The notes beneath the pieces were generated by a model, which saw only the letters and a program-made list of their open reading frames with translations, searched no databases and was not told the DNA's origin. From the NCBI GenBank assembly GCA_024640245.1, contig JAHEFH010000001.1, positions 1 through 64,000 of the forward strand: a stretch of DNA of 64,000 nucleotides, in the 5' to 3' direction. A program made the position numbers and the translations under genes. This DNA comes from Paracoccaceae bacterium. Lineage in GTDB: Bacteria; Pseudomonadota; Alphaproteobacteria; Rhodobacterales; Rhodobacteraceae. Numbering within the stretch: the stretch's first letter is position 1; the number at the start of each line of letters is the position of its first letter. This document shows, in pieces, positions 27,289 to 37,319 of the stretch.

Positions 27289-27459
27289 ATGAACGAATTT
27301 TTGGCCCCGGGACAATTCGTCCGGCACCCCGACAAACCGGAATGGGGGCTGGGCCAGGTCCAGTCGGTGATCGACAGCAAGATCACGGTTAACTTCGAGG
27401 AAGCGGGAAAGGTCGTCATCAATGGCCATCAGATCGAATTGCTTCTCGTTGAGCATTAG
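27289..27459 (+). CDS. Small DUF3553 protein
   Basis: A 56-residue protein with a strong ribosome site (AGAGGAAG at about 27277-27284). It reads MNEFLAPGQFVRHPDKPEWG and continues with GLGQVQSVIDSKITVNFEEAGK, the pattern of DUF3553: a short SH3-like/CarD-like barrel motif (W-G-x-G-Q-V-x-S) that is common in alphaproteobacteria and of unknown role. The same fold occurs fused to UvrD/Rep helicases, so a nucleic-acid or polymerase contact is possible, but unproven. It starts 26 bases from the divergent chpT start. Confidence 0.85.
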   Translation: MNEFLAPGQFVRHPDKPEWGLGQVQSVIDSKITVNFEEAGKVVINGHQIELLLVEH

Positions 27460-27602
27460 CTGAATTTGGTTAATCATGGTTTAAGGATGTTAAAATTACA
27501 ACCATAGATTGATACTTGACGCAAAATCGCAAGGCCTGACCAGATTGCTATCGTTCCCGCGAGGTCCTATCCTCTGCGTGGATAAGAACACTAGGGACTC
27601 GC

Positions 27603-28376
27603 ATGCAGACCGGGCAAGACAGGCTATTTCTGAAACTGGCAGAGGGCGAAAGCGAATTGCGCGCGGCGCAAAGGCTGCGATATCGCGTATTTGTCGAGGA
27701 AATGGGCGCCGAGGTCGATGAAGAGGGGCACAGGCTGCGTCTGGAGCGCGATCGGTTCGATCCCTTCTTCGACCACCTTCTGCTGATCGACCGGACCATC
27801 ACCGATCCGATGGAAAATGTAATCGGCGTTTATCGCCTGCTGCGCAGTGAGGTTGCAATCGGCGGTTGCGGATTTTACAGCGCATCGGAATACGATCTGG
27901 AAAAAATCGAGCACTGCGGACGGAAGTCGGTGGAACTCGGCCGCTCCTGCGTGGCGCGTTCCTATCGCGGCGGCGCGGCGATGCCGCTGTTGTGGCAGGG
28001 GCTGGCGGACTATGTCCTAGGCCGCGGAATTGACATCCTGTTCGGCGTGGCGTCGTTCCACGGCCGCGATCCGCAGGCCTTTTCGCAGGCGCTGTCCTAT
28101 CTGCACCATAACCACTTGGCTCCCGAAGACCTGCGGGTCAAGGCAAGGCCCGACCATGCCCGGTCGATGAACCTGATACCTGCCGTGGATATCGACCGGC
28201 CGAGCGCCATGAAACAGATGCCCTCGCTGATCAAGGCTTACCTGCGTCTCGGCGGTTTTGTCGGCGAGGGCGCGTATATAGATCACACGTTCAATACGGT
28301 GGACGTGTGCGTCCTGATGGATACGACGCGCATGTCCGAGAAACACCGGTCCTACTATCAGAGGGGCAAGGATTGA
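27603..28376 (+). CDS. olsB: L-ornithine N-alpha-acyltransferase (ornithine lipid synthesis)
   Basis: Transfers a 3-hydroxyacyl group from acyl carrier protein to ornithine, making lyso-ornithine lipid. The 257-residue protein is of the GNAT-like OlsB family: LRAAQRLRYRVFVEEMGAE at the N-terminus, GFYSASEYDLEKI, ELGRSCVARSYRGGAAMPLLW (the segment ELGRSCVARSYRGG is diagnostic) and FGVASFHGRDPQA. It overlaps olsA by one base (TGATG), so OlsB and OlsA are made together. Ornithine lipids often replace phospholipids in phosphate-poor sea water; I did not find a clear PhoB box upstream. Confidence 0.92.
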   Translation: MQTGQDRLFLKLAEGESELRAAQRLRYRVFVEEMGAEVDEEGHRLRLERDRFDPFFDHLLLIDRTITDPMENVIGVYRLLRSEVAIGGCGFYSASEYDLEKIEHCGRKSVELGRSCVARSYRGGAAMPLLWQGLADYVLGRGIDILFGVASFHGRDPQAFSQALSYLHHNHLAPEDLRVKARPDHARSMNLIPAVDIDRPSAMKQMPSLIKAYLRLGGFVGEGAYIDHTFNTVDVCVLMDTTRMSEKHRSYYQRGKD

Positions 28377-29173
28377 TGCGCGCGTGGGCGGGAGAAACGG
28401 AACAGGTTCTGGTTCCGCCGCAAGGCCTGCAATGGCTGCGGGTCGCCTTTCGCGCTTTCCTGATCCTGCTAGCGGTGTTTGCGCTGATCGGGCCGATGTT
28501 CCTGCTACGAAAGTTGGGGTTCAAGCGCCAGTCGCAGCAACTCGTCCGCCTTGCCTGCCGCAGCAGTCTGCGGGTGGCCGGCCTGACCGTGACCGTCGAG
28601 GGCGAGCCGATGCACAGGTCCGGCGCGGTGGTGGCAAACCATGCGTCCTGGATGGATATTTTCGTTTTGAATGCCGTGCATCGCGTATTCTTCGTGGCGA
28701 AGTCAGAGGTGCGGTCGTGGCCGGTGATCGGACTGGTCGCGCGCGCTGTGGGAACAGTCTTTATCCGGCGAAATGCGCTGGATGCCTCCAATCAGGTCGA
28801 TACAATTCTCGACCGGATCGGTCAGGGCGACCGCCTGCTGTTTTTTCCCGAGGGCACCAGCACGGACGGCCGCCGCGTCCTTCCGTTCAAATCGACGCTG
28901 TTCGCGGCCTTTTTCGACAAGAATCTGAAAGAGGCGATGTGGCTGCAGCCGGTGACGCTAAACTATCGCGCGCCCGAGGGCCGCGATCCGGGTTTTTACG
29001 CATGGTGGGGCGAAACAGGCTTCGCGGAGCATCTGGTGGCAATTCTGGCCCATGTCGGAGCAGGAGAAGTTCACGCGGTATTCCATCCGCCGCTCAAGGT
29101 TTCGGATTTCGAGGATCGCAAGGTTCTGGCGAAGCGGACCGAGGAACTGGTCCGCAGCGGGTTGTCGGTCTAG
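28376..29173 (+). CDS. olsA: Lyso-ornithine lipid O-acyltransferase
   Basis: PlsC-type membrane acyltransferase completing ornithine lipid synthesis. From ATG 28376 it has 265 residues. One hydrophobic segment lies at about residues 22-46. The catalytic HX4D motif is NHASWMD (His89, Asp94), and FFPEGTSTDGRRV is the substrate-binding motif III. The ATG overlaps the olsB stop, deciding against a longer frame beginning inside olsB. Its end overlaps the facing thiamine-phosphate-synthase-like gene by 4 bases. Confidence 0.92.
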   Translation: MRAWAGETEQVLVPPQGLQWLRVAFRAFLILLAVFALIGPMFLLRKLGFKRQSQQLVRLACRSSLRVAGLTVTVEGEPMHRSGAVVANHASWMDIFVLNAVHRVFFVAKSEVRSWPVIGLVARAVGTVFIRRNALDASNQVDTILDRIGQGDRLLFFPEGTSTDGRRVLPFKSTLFAAFFDKNLKEAMWLQPVTLNYRAPEGRDPGFYAWWGETGFAEHLVAILAHVGAGEVHAVFHPPLKVSDFEDRKVLAKRTEELVRSGLSV

Positions 29174-29790
29174 GACAGGCGCGCGATATAATCCCGCAGC
29201 ATGGCCGCAGGGTCGTTGGCCTTCCAGATTTCCGGTCCCAATGCCAGAAAGTCAACGACCGGCGCCAGACGTGTGGCATCGTCGAGGCTGATGTTGCCCT
29301 CTGCCACGACGGGCAGTTCGATGACGTCGCTCCACCATTCAAAGGTTTCGAGATCAACCGTGCTGCCATCGCCAAGAGTGCTGGCGCCGACCGGCCCGAA
29401 GGACACATAATCGGCCCCGACTTCGCCGGCGGTCATACCGGCATGGCGCGAGTTGCCACAATAGACCCCGACAATCGCGTCCGGCCCAAGCGCCTTGCGT
29501 GCTTCGCGGATCGACCGGTGACTGTCCTGCAGATGCACACCGTCCAGTCCTAGCGGTTCGACCAGCAGGAAATGCGTTTCGATCACCAGAGCGACGTCGT
29601 GCTTGTGGCAGACCTCCCGCAAGGTATCCGCCGCGCGGCTGATCACGTCCTGATCCTTGGTCGACAAGGCAAGGCGCACGCAGGCTATATCGCATTTGTC
29701 CAGTAAGTCCGACAACGTGTCGGCAAACTTCGACAATTCGATCTCGGGCGGGGTGATCAGGTAGATCTGTGGCTGCTCGCGGTCTGACAT
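29170..29790 (-). CDS. Thiamine phosphate synthase/TenI-like barrel protein
   Basis: A 206-residue TIM-barrel protein of the ThiE/TenI superfamily: IYLITPPEIE at the N-terminus, LGLDGVHLQDSHRSIREARKALG, VGVYCGNSRHAGMTAGEVGADYVSFGPVG and VVAEGNISLDDA. True ThiE has GVHLGQxD, an S-C-H at the pyrimidine site and TxTK; here HLQDSH, YCGNSRH and ASTLGD stand in their place, so catalysis as ThiE is doubtful and a TenI-like or divergent role is likely. No other thiamine gene is near. It follows enolase by 61 bases on the same strand. The start at 29790 is chosen over a longer frame that reaches into that gap. Confidence 0.75.
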   Translation of the reverse strand: MSDREQPQIYLITPPEIELSKFADTLSDLLDKCDIACVRLALSTKDQDVISRAADTLREVCHKHDVALVIETHFLLVEPLGLDGVHLQDSHRSIREARKALGPDAIVGVYCGNSRHAGMTAGEVGADYVSFGPVGASTLGDGSTVDLETFEWWSDVIELPVVAEGNISLDDATRLAPVVDFLALGPEIWKANDPAAMLRDYIARLS

Positions 29791-29851
29791 GATGGTCCGG
29801 TCTGTGAATGGGAGCGCGAGGCCGTCCGGCCCCGACACTTCTGTTGCGGTG

Positions 29852-31560
<1,709 letters not shown>

Positions 31561-31627
31561 AAAATCCCTTTTTCGCAGGTTTCATAAACGACGGGCCGGT
31601 CAAGGCAAGTCTAATCTGCCGACAGTG

Positions 31628-32875
31628 CTAAAGCAAATCCGGTGTTCGTCCAAATCGGCGCGCCAGCGGCGCGATTGTCAGGCCCTGAACGACGATCGAG
31701 AACACCACGACAATATAGGTTACGGTCAGGATGACAGGTTTCCATTCACTGTCCGGCAAGGATAGGGCGAGTGCCACCGATATGCCGCCCTTGATGCCGC
31801 CCCAGGTCATGATCGGGATCACGTCGCGGGTGAAGGTTCGAAAGGGACTGAGCATCATGACCGGAATGACGACGGCAGAGAGGCGAGCAATCAGGCTCAG
31901 CCCGATGCACAGGATGCCGCCCCAGAGCGCGCCAATGTCGAAGGCGACGGCAAAGACCTCTACCCCGATCAGCAGAAACAAAACGGCGTTCAGAATCTCG
32001 TCGATCAGGACCCAGAAACTGTCGAGGTAATTCCGAGTCTGCTCGGACATGCCGTATTTTACGCCGACATCGCCGATGAACAGCCCTGCCACGACGGCCA
32101 TGATCGGGCCGGACAGGTGCAGATAAACTGCCAGCTGATAGCCACCAAAGGCCAGCCCCAGCGATAACAGGACCTCCAGCGGATAGTCATCGATACGGCG
32201 CATGACCTGGAACACAAGCCATCCGAGTGCCGCGCCCAGCATGGCGCCGCCGCCCGCCTCTTGCAGAAACAGCCATGAAGCGCCCGACAGGCCCTCGCCG
32301 TGCTGTTCACCGCTGGGGAAGGCAATGCCGACGAGAACTAGGAACACGACATAACCGACCCCGTCGTTGAACAGGCTTTCTCCGGCGATTTTCGTTTCAA
32401 GTGATTTGCGCAGGTTGGCTTCGCGCAACACGCTCAGTACAGCCACCGGATCGGTGGGCGAGATCAGTGCCCCGAAGACGAGTGCAACCATCAGCGGCGC
32501 GCCAAAAATCCAGTGAAAGCCGAAACCCGCGACCGCCGTGGAGACGCCTACACCTATGGTGGCCATCAGAACGACGACCCAGGCCTGTCGCCGCAAATCA
32601 CCGAGCTTCACATGCAGGGCTCCGGCGAACAGCAAGAGTCCGAGCATGCCCTCGAGCAGTGATGTGGAGAACTCAAGATCGACCACGATGGCGCTGATCC
32701 GGTCGCGCATGCCAAGCGAGGGCAGGAGGGCATCTACAATCATCACGCCGAAGGATGCCATCAGCGCCACGATCAGGATGCCGATCGCGGACGGGAGTTT
32801 CAGGAACAGATAGTTGATGGAGCCGAAAGCGCCCGCCAGAACAATCAGAAAGGACGCTACTTGCAGGAGGGTCAT
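31628..32875 (-). CDS. Sodium/proton antiporter of the CPA1 (NhaP) type
   Basis: A 415-residue membrane protein with about 12 hydrophobic segments. The ion-binding helix motif of CPA antiporters is visible as ALISPTDPVAVLSVL (TDP), followed by AGESLFNDGVGYVVF (the ND motif of electroneutral CPA1 members) and, later, TWGGIKGGISVALALSLP. The Asn-Asp pair points to an electroneutral Na+/H+ exchanger. It lies 109 bases after the iron-binding-protein gene on the same strand, separated by a strong hairpin, and probably serves pH and salt balance on its own. Confidence 0.88.
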   Translation of the reverse strand: MTLLQVASFLIVLAGAFGSINYLFLKLPSAIGILIVALMASFGVMIVDALLPSLGMRDRISAIVVDLEFSTSLLEGMLGLLLFAGALHVKLGDLRRQAWVVVLMATIGVGVSTAVAGFGFHWIFGAPLMVALVFGALISPTDPVAVLSVLREANLRKSLETKIAGESLFNDGVGYVVFLVLVGIAFPSGEQHGEGLSGASWLFLQEAGGGAMLGAALGWLVFQVMRRIDDYPLEVLLSLGLAFGGYQLAVYLHLSGPIMAVVAGLFIGDVGVKYGMSEQTRNYLDSFWVLIDEILNAVLFLLIGVEVFAVAFDIGALWGGILCIGLSLIARLSAVVIPVMMLSPFRTFTRDVIPIMTWGGIKGGISVALALSLPDSEWKPVILTVTYIVVVFSIVVQGLTIAPLARRFGRTPDLL

Positions 32876-32928
32876 GAAAAAGCCTTGGCGCTGAAGTCAG
32901 CCAGCGGTTTAGCACCAAAGGGCGGGAC

Positions 32929-32971
32929 GGGCAAACGCCAAACCCTGAAAGGTCAGGTGTGGCGTTTGCCC
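32929..32971 (-). terminator. Large perfect hairpin behind the iron-binding-protein gene
   Basis: GGGCAAACGCCA (32929-32940) and TGGCGTTTGCCC (32960-32971) are exact inverted copies; inside them CCTGA and TCAGG pair again around AAGG. The structure starts 13 bases after the stop codon of the binding-protein gene and stands before the antiporter gene. No T run follows in the reading direction. It is probably a terminator or a 3'-end stabiliser. Confidence 0.7.
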
Positions 32972-32983
32972 GAGAGAGCTTGA

Positions 32984-33997
32984 CTATTCGTCAAAGCCGA
33001 CGCGTTCTACCAGTCGCAGAGCCTCTGCCCGGTTGGTCGCCAATGCCAGCAAAGGCGTATTGTCCGGCGTGAATTCACCCCAGCTTGCCACCAGATCGCT
33101 GGCCGGGACTTCGGGGTTCACGGGGTATTCGTTGTTGACCTCGGCATAGATCGCCTGACCCTTTTCGGAGGCTAGGAATTCCATCAGCTTGAGAGCGTCG
33201 TCACGGTGCGGAGCGGCGGCGGTCATTGCAATACCGGCGACATTCAGGTGTGTGCCACCGTTTTCGAACTTCGGGAAGACCAGACGAACGCTGTCGGCCC
33301 AGGGTTTCTGTTCGGGGTCGGCCTGCATCAGACCCATATAGTACATGTTGCCGATGGAAATATCGCATTCGCCGGCAAAGATCGCCTTGACCTGCGCGCG
33401 GTCGTTGCCCTGCGGTTTGCGGGCCAGATTGGATTTGACGCCTTCCAGCCATTTTTCCGCGTATTCAACATCATAACGGGCAATCACAGCCGAGATCAGG
33501 GCCAGGTTATAGTCATGCGTTCCGGAACGGGTGCAGATACGGCCTTTCCACTTGTCCGAGGCCAGATCCTCGTAGGTCGTCACTTCGCCGTCGGCGACCC
33601 GGTCGCGTGAAGCGTAGATGATCCGCGCCCTTGAGGACAGGCCGAACCAGTGGCCTTCAGGGTCGCGGAACGCTTCAGGGATGCTCGCGTTGATCGCGTC
33701 GGAATTCACGGATTGCGTCACGCCGGCTTTGATCAGCGAGTCAAGTTGCGCCACATCGACGGTCAGGACAACATCGGCGGGCGATCGCTTGCCTTCGGCT
33801 TCGAGCTTTTCGACGACGCCCTTGTTCAGAAAGGCAACGTTGACCGCAATGCCGGTTTCCTTGGTAAAGGCATCGAACAGGGGCTCGACCAGTTCGGGTT
33901 GGCGATAGGAGTAAACATTGACCTCTTGTGCAACTGCTGCCTGTACGGACAGGGCGGTTGCGGCCGTGATCAGGGCTGCGCGAATTGGGAGTGACAT
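32984..33997 (-). CDS. Periplasmic Fe(III)-binding protein (FutA/FbpA type)
   Basis: A 337-residue extracellular solute-binding protein for ferric iron. A signal peptide covers about residues 1-23 (ending AAVA before QEVNVYSYRQPELVEP). The iron-binding twin tyrosines lie in ISIGNMYYMGLM, an earlier Tyr in VYSYRQPE, and the family stretch GTHDYNLALISAVIARY is present. AAAGGA precedes the start. No permease or ATPase gene follows: the next gene on this strand is an antiporter beyond a hairpin. Two palindromes just upstream look like iron-responsive sites, so expression should rise when iron is short. Confidence 0.88.
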   Translation of the reverse strand: MSLPIRAALITAATALSVQAAVAQEVNVYSYRQPELVEPLFDAFTKETGIAVNVAFLNKGVVEKLEAEGKRSPADVVLTVDVAQLDSLIKAGVTQSVNSDAINASIPEAFRDPEGHWFGLSSRARIIYASRDRVADGEVTTYEDLASDKWKGRICTRSGTHDYNLALISAVIARYDVEYAEKWLEGVKSNLARKPQGNDRAQVKAIFAGECDISIGNMYYMGLMQADPEQKPWADSVRLVFPKFENGGTHLNVAGIAMTAAAPHRDDALKLMEFLASEKGQAIYAEVNNEYPVNPEVPASDLVASWGEFTPDNTPLLALATNRAEALRLVERVGFDE

Positions 33998-34035
33998 AGC
34001 GAATCCTTTTTAATTTGCTTGGTCCGCTTTTAAAC

Positions 34036-34076
34036 CTGACTAAAATAGTCGGTCAATACCTGATTAAAAAACTCAG
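34036..34076. promoter_or_regulatory. Two tandem iron-box-like palindromes before the Fe(III)-binding-protein gene
   Basis: Two 17-base palindromes, CTGACTAAAATAGTCGG (34036-34052) and CTGATTAAAAAACTCAG (34060-34076), share the pattern CTGAYTAAAAWASTCRG and start 24 bases apart. They lie 38 bases and more before the start codon at 33997, and the second overlaps the stop of mazG. Position and symmetry fit an iron-responsive regulator; from memory they resemble the Iron-Rhodo-box predicted in Rhodobacterales, but I could not compare them with a published matrix. Confidence 0.65.
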
Positions 34077-34912
34077 GAACTTTTTTCGTCAGTTTTAACC
34101 TTGTTCCAGAGCGCATCCATCTCGATCAGATCGGACTGCGCCGGGACCTTGCCGCGTTCTGCAAGCCTCTGTTCCACCGCGTTGAAACGGCGGGTGAATT
34201 TGGCGTTCGCCAGACGCAGGGCCTCCTCCGGATCAATCTTGAGGTGCCGCGCCAGATTGGCCATGACGAACATCAGGTCGCCGAACTCCTCGACCTGCCT
34301 GTCATGGGAAAGGGTGTCCCGCGCCTCGACCAGCTCGGCGGCCTCTTCGGCGATCTTGTCCACCACCTCATCGGTGGAGGGCCAGTCGAACCCGACCCGC
34401 GCCGCGCGCTTTTGAAGTTTTACCGCCCGCATAAGCGCCGGCAGGTTCATAGCTATCCCGTCCAGCGTTTTGGCCGCGTGTTCGCCTTTTGCCGCACGTT
34501 CCGCGGCCTTGATCTTTTCCCAGTCGCGGGTTTGCTGCGCCGCGGATTTGTCGCGGCTTTCGTCACCGAACACATGCGGGTGGCGGTGGATCATCTTGTC
34601 GGCAATCGCCTTGGTCACGCTTTCGAAGGTAAAATATCCGTCCTCGCTACCCATCTGGGTGAAGTAAATGACCTGCAAAAGCAAATCGCCCAATTCGCCC
34701 TCAAGGTCTTCCATGTCGCCTTGTTCAATGGCATCGGCCACTTCGTAGGCTTCCTCGATCGTGTAGGGGGCAATTGTGCTGTAGGTCTGCTCGATATCCC
34801 AAGGACAACCGCGGTCCGGATCGCGCAGGCGGGCCATGATCTCCAACAGGCGGGGCAGGCCGCCGTCTGGATCGAGGCAGAGCTTTTGCGAAGCGTTGTA
34901 GTCTTTTGTCAT
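34073..34912 (-). CDS. mazG: Nucleoside triphosphate pyrophosphohydrolase
   Basis: House-cleaning enzyme that hydrolyses NTPs, including non-canonical ones, to NMP and pyrophosphate. The 279-residue protein has two MazG repeats, the E. coli-like long form. The first has PWDIEQTYSTIAPYTIEEAYEVADAIE with the metal motif EELGDLLLQV (here EGELGDLLLQVIYF); the second has VDKIAEEAAELVEA and EFGDLMFVMANLARH. ATG 34912 has AGGAAA upstream and begins close to the family start. Its stop codon lies inside the second iron-box-like palindrome. Confidence 0.93.
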   Translation of the reverse strand: MTKDYNASQKLCLDPDGGLPRLLEIMARLRDPDRGCPWDIEQTYSTIAPYTIEEAYEVADAIEQGDMEDLEGELGDLLLQVIYFTQMGSEDGYFTFESVTKAIADKMIHRHPHVFGDESRDKSAAQQTRDWEKIKAAERAAKGEHAAKTLDGIAMNLPALMRAVKLQKRAARVGFDWPSTDEVVDKIAEEAAELVEARDTLSHDRQVEEFGDLMFVMANLARHLKIDPEEALRLANAKFTRRFNAVEQRLAERGKVPAQSDLIEMDALWNKVKTDEKSS

Positions 34913-34971
34913 GCTATTTCCTGTGTCATCCACCACTCTAAGGCTTTGGTATCGCAACAGTCCAGAGTAGC

Positions 34972-36162
34972 CTAGGTCGTTACCATCAGGCGTTGCAGGC
35001 CGTGGAAATGGTAGCGGTTGGCGTAAATTGGCGGCTCGGTCCGGCGCAGGTCAGGAAGCCGCTTGAATAGGGTTTCGAGGGCGCGCTTGATTTCCAGTTT
35101 TGCCAAGCCTGAACCGACGCAGAAATGAGTGCCGGCGCCAAAGGTCAGCTGTTTTCGGGCGTCGCGGTCGGGGGCGAAGACGTCGGGATCGGAAAATGCT
35201 TCCGGATCGCGGTTTGCTGCGGCCAGCAGCAGAGCGATCCTGTCACCCCGCCGGAACATGTGGCCGGCAAGTTCGATGTCCTCGTAGGCATAGCGGTCGA
35301 ACATATGCAGCGGCGGGTCGAAGCGCAGGGTTTCCTCGACCGTGGCGTCGATCACTTCGGGCCTAACCAGACTTGCAGGTTTCGTCCCGCATTCCATAAG
35401 TGTCTTGACGCCGTTGCCGATGGCATGGACGGTCGCCTCGTGGCCCGCGTTCAATAACAGGATGCAGGTGCTGACAAGTTCGGGACGCGAGAGTTTCTGA
35501 CCATTCTCTTCCGCGGCGATCAGCGCGGTGATCAGGTCGTCATCCGGTTCCCGCCGGCGCTTGTCGATAAATGTGCCGATATAGGCGGCGAACTCGCGCG
35601 AGGCGTCGGCGGCGGCATCCTCGATCGCGCGGTCGCGGTTGGCCTGGTACATTCCCACCATTCGGTGCGACCAGTCGAGCAACTGGTCCGACATGTCCGC
35701 CGGCACGCCAAGCATCCGCGCGATGGTCAGAACCGGAATTTTCTCGGCATAGGCGGTCAGCAGGTCGATGCGGTCGCCGCTGAATCCGTCGATCAGGGAA
35801 TTCGACAGTTCCGCGATGAACGGATCCAGACGCTGGATCGCCTTGGTGGAAAAGGCACGTGTCACCAGGCCGCGTAAGCGGGTGTGGCGGGGTGGTTCCA
35901 GTTCCAGCATCGAATTTTGTTCGACGTCCATGAATGCCTGTATATGGGGCGGGGTGGGAACCGTGTTTTCGGGCGGCACCTCGCGGCCCCAGCGCAGGTC
36001 ACGCAAAATCGAATTCACGAGGCCGTGGCTGACCGTGCAAGGTTTGCCGTATTCTTCCCAGTATACAACCGGACCCATGGCGCGGGCGCGCCTGTAGAAT
36101 GTGTAGGGGTTCTGGACAAAGCCGTGTTCGACCGGCGACTGGCTGATCGACGGCAGTGTCAT
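34972..36162 (-). CDS. Cytochrome P450
   Basis: A soluble bacterial P450 of 396 residues. The heme-binding loop is FGAGTHFCVGSG with the thiolate Cys at about 348; the I-helix oxygen-activation stretch is LLLNAGHEATVHAIGNG, and the ExxR motif is EETLRFDPP. No redox partner (ferredoxin or reductase) is beside it, so it must borrow one. Its ATG overlaps the stop of a PLP enzyme by ATGA, which suggests the two act in one pathway. The substrate is not evident. It is not a member I can place in a named CYP family by eye. Confidence 0.9.
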   Translation of the reverse strand: MTLPSISQSPVEHGFVQNPYTFYRRARAMGPVVYWEEYGKPCTVSHGLVNSILRDLRWGREVPPENTVPTPPHIQAFMDVEQNSMLELEPPRHTRLRGLVTRAFSTKAIQRLDPFIAELSNSLIDGFSGDRIDLLTAYAEKIPVLTIARMLGVPADMSDQLLDWSHRMVGMYQANRDRAIEDAAADASREFAAYIGTFIDKRRREPDDDLITALIAAEENGQKLSRPELVSTCILLLNAGHEATVHAIGNGVKTLMECGTKPASLVRPEVIDATVEETLRFDPPLHMFDRYAYEDIELAGHMFRRGDRIALLLAAANRDPEAFSDPDVFAPDRDARKQLTFGAGTHFCVGSGLAKLEIKRALETLFKRLPDLRRTEPPIYANRYHFHGLQRLMVTT

Positions 36163-37319
36163 TTTGCGCGGTCGAGTGCCTGTTCCAGATCGGCAATCAG
36201 GTCGGCGACGTCTTCGATCCCGATGGACAGGCGTAACAGGCGCGGATCGACGGGGAAGCCCTCGCCCGACACGGTCTTGCGGTGCTCGATCAGACTTTCC
36301 ACCCCGCCGAGCGACGTGGCGGGAAAGAAAACTTCGCAGAAGCGGGCGACGTCGATGGCCGTCTGTTCAGAGCCTTTGACGAGGATCGACAGCATGCCGC
36401 CATACTGCCCACCTGTCTGGCGTTTCGCGACCTCGTGTCCCGGGTGGCTCGGCAGGCCGGGATAAAGTACCGAAACGATGCCCGGATGCCCCTCCAAGTG
36501 GTGCGCCAGCGTTACCGCACTCTTCGTTGACCGATCGTATCGCAGGAACAGGGTTCGCATCCCGCGCAACAGAAGCCATGCATCGAAAGCTTGCAGAACG
36601 GTTCCCTGAAGTTTGCGGATCTCGAAAAAATCTTCCCACATCGCGTTGGTGGCATTTGTGGACAAAACGCCTGCCGTGATATCGGAATGGCCGTTGAGGT
36701 ACTTAGTGGCTGAATGGAAAGAGATATCGGCCCCCAGCGCGAGCGCCTTTGTCGCGCAGGGTGGCGTCGCGGTGCAATCGGTCAGCAACAAGGCGCCGGC
36801 ATCATGTGCGATCTTTGCCGCCGCGGCGATATCTGTCACGGCCCAGTCCGGATTGTTCGGGGTTTCGGCCCAGACCAGCGCGGTGTCGCCCCGCAGCACG
36901 GCTGCGGCCATCTGGTCGAGGTTGCCGGCGTCATAGGTGGACAGGCGCAGGCGGCCCTTGGCCTCGTAACGGCGGAACTGCATCAGGACGCCGTGATACA
37001 TGACCCTGGGGATCACCACATGGGCGCCGGCGGCCAATTGCTCGATCACGGCCGAGGCGGCGGACATGCCGGAGGAAAACAGCAGGCTGTCGGCGGCATC
37101 TTCCAGATCGGCGATCACGGCCTCTGCCTGCTCGGTGGTGGGTCCGCCGTCGCGTTTATAGTAGTAGGGTTTCCGGTTCTTGTAATCCGCGTCGCGCGCA
37201 TAGGTCGCGGTCAACTGGATCGGCGGGATAATCGCGCCGGTGTCTTCATCGATATAGCGTAACGCCTGCGCAATCCGCGTGGCGGGCGAAGGCCTGCGGT
37301 TGGAGCCCGGTTTTGCCAC
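36159..37319 (-). CDS. Cys/Met-metabolism PLP enzyme (cystathionine gamma-lyase/synthase family, divergent)
   Basis: A 386-residue fold-I PLP enzyme. The cofactor lysine is in FHSATKYLNGHSD (about K206), AETPNNPDWAVTD carries the conserved Asn, and GGYGGMLS-type QTGGQYGGMLSILV follows. Two landmarks differ from classical members: the N-terminal Tyr-Ser/Thr-Arg-x-x-NPT stretch reads YYYKRDGGPTTEQAE, and VDNTFATP reads TDCTATPPCAT. It begins with GTG immediately after the gpt stop and ends overlapping the P450. A lyase, synthase or other elimination/replacement activity on a sulfur or seleno amino acid is possible; the exact reaction is open. Confidence 0.8.
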   Translation of the reverse strand: MAKPGSNRRPSPATRIAQALRYIDEDTGAIIPPIQLTATYARDADYKNRKPYYYKRDGGPTTEQAEAVIADLEDAADSLLFSSGMSAASAVIEQLAAGAHVVIPRVMYHGVLMQFRRYEAKGRLRLSTYDAGNLDQMAAAVLRGDTALVWAETPNNPDWAVTDIAAAAKIAHDAGALLLTDCTATPPCATKALALGADISFHSATKYLNGHSDITAGVLSTNATNAMWEDFFEIRKLQGTVLQAFDAWLLLRGMRTLFLRYDRSTKSAVTLAHHLEGHPGIVSVLYPGLPSHPGHEVAKRQTGGQYGGMLSILVKGSEQTAIDVARFCEVFFPATSLGGVESLIEHRKTVSGEGFPVDPRLLRLSIGIEDVADLIADLEQALDRAK

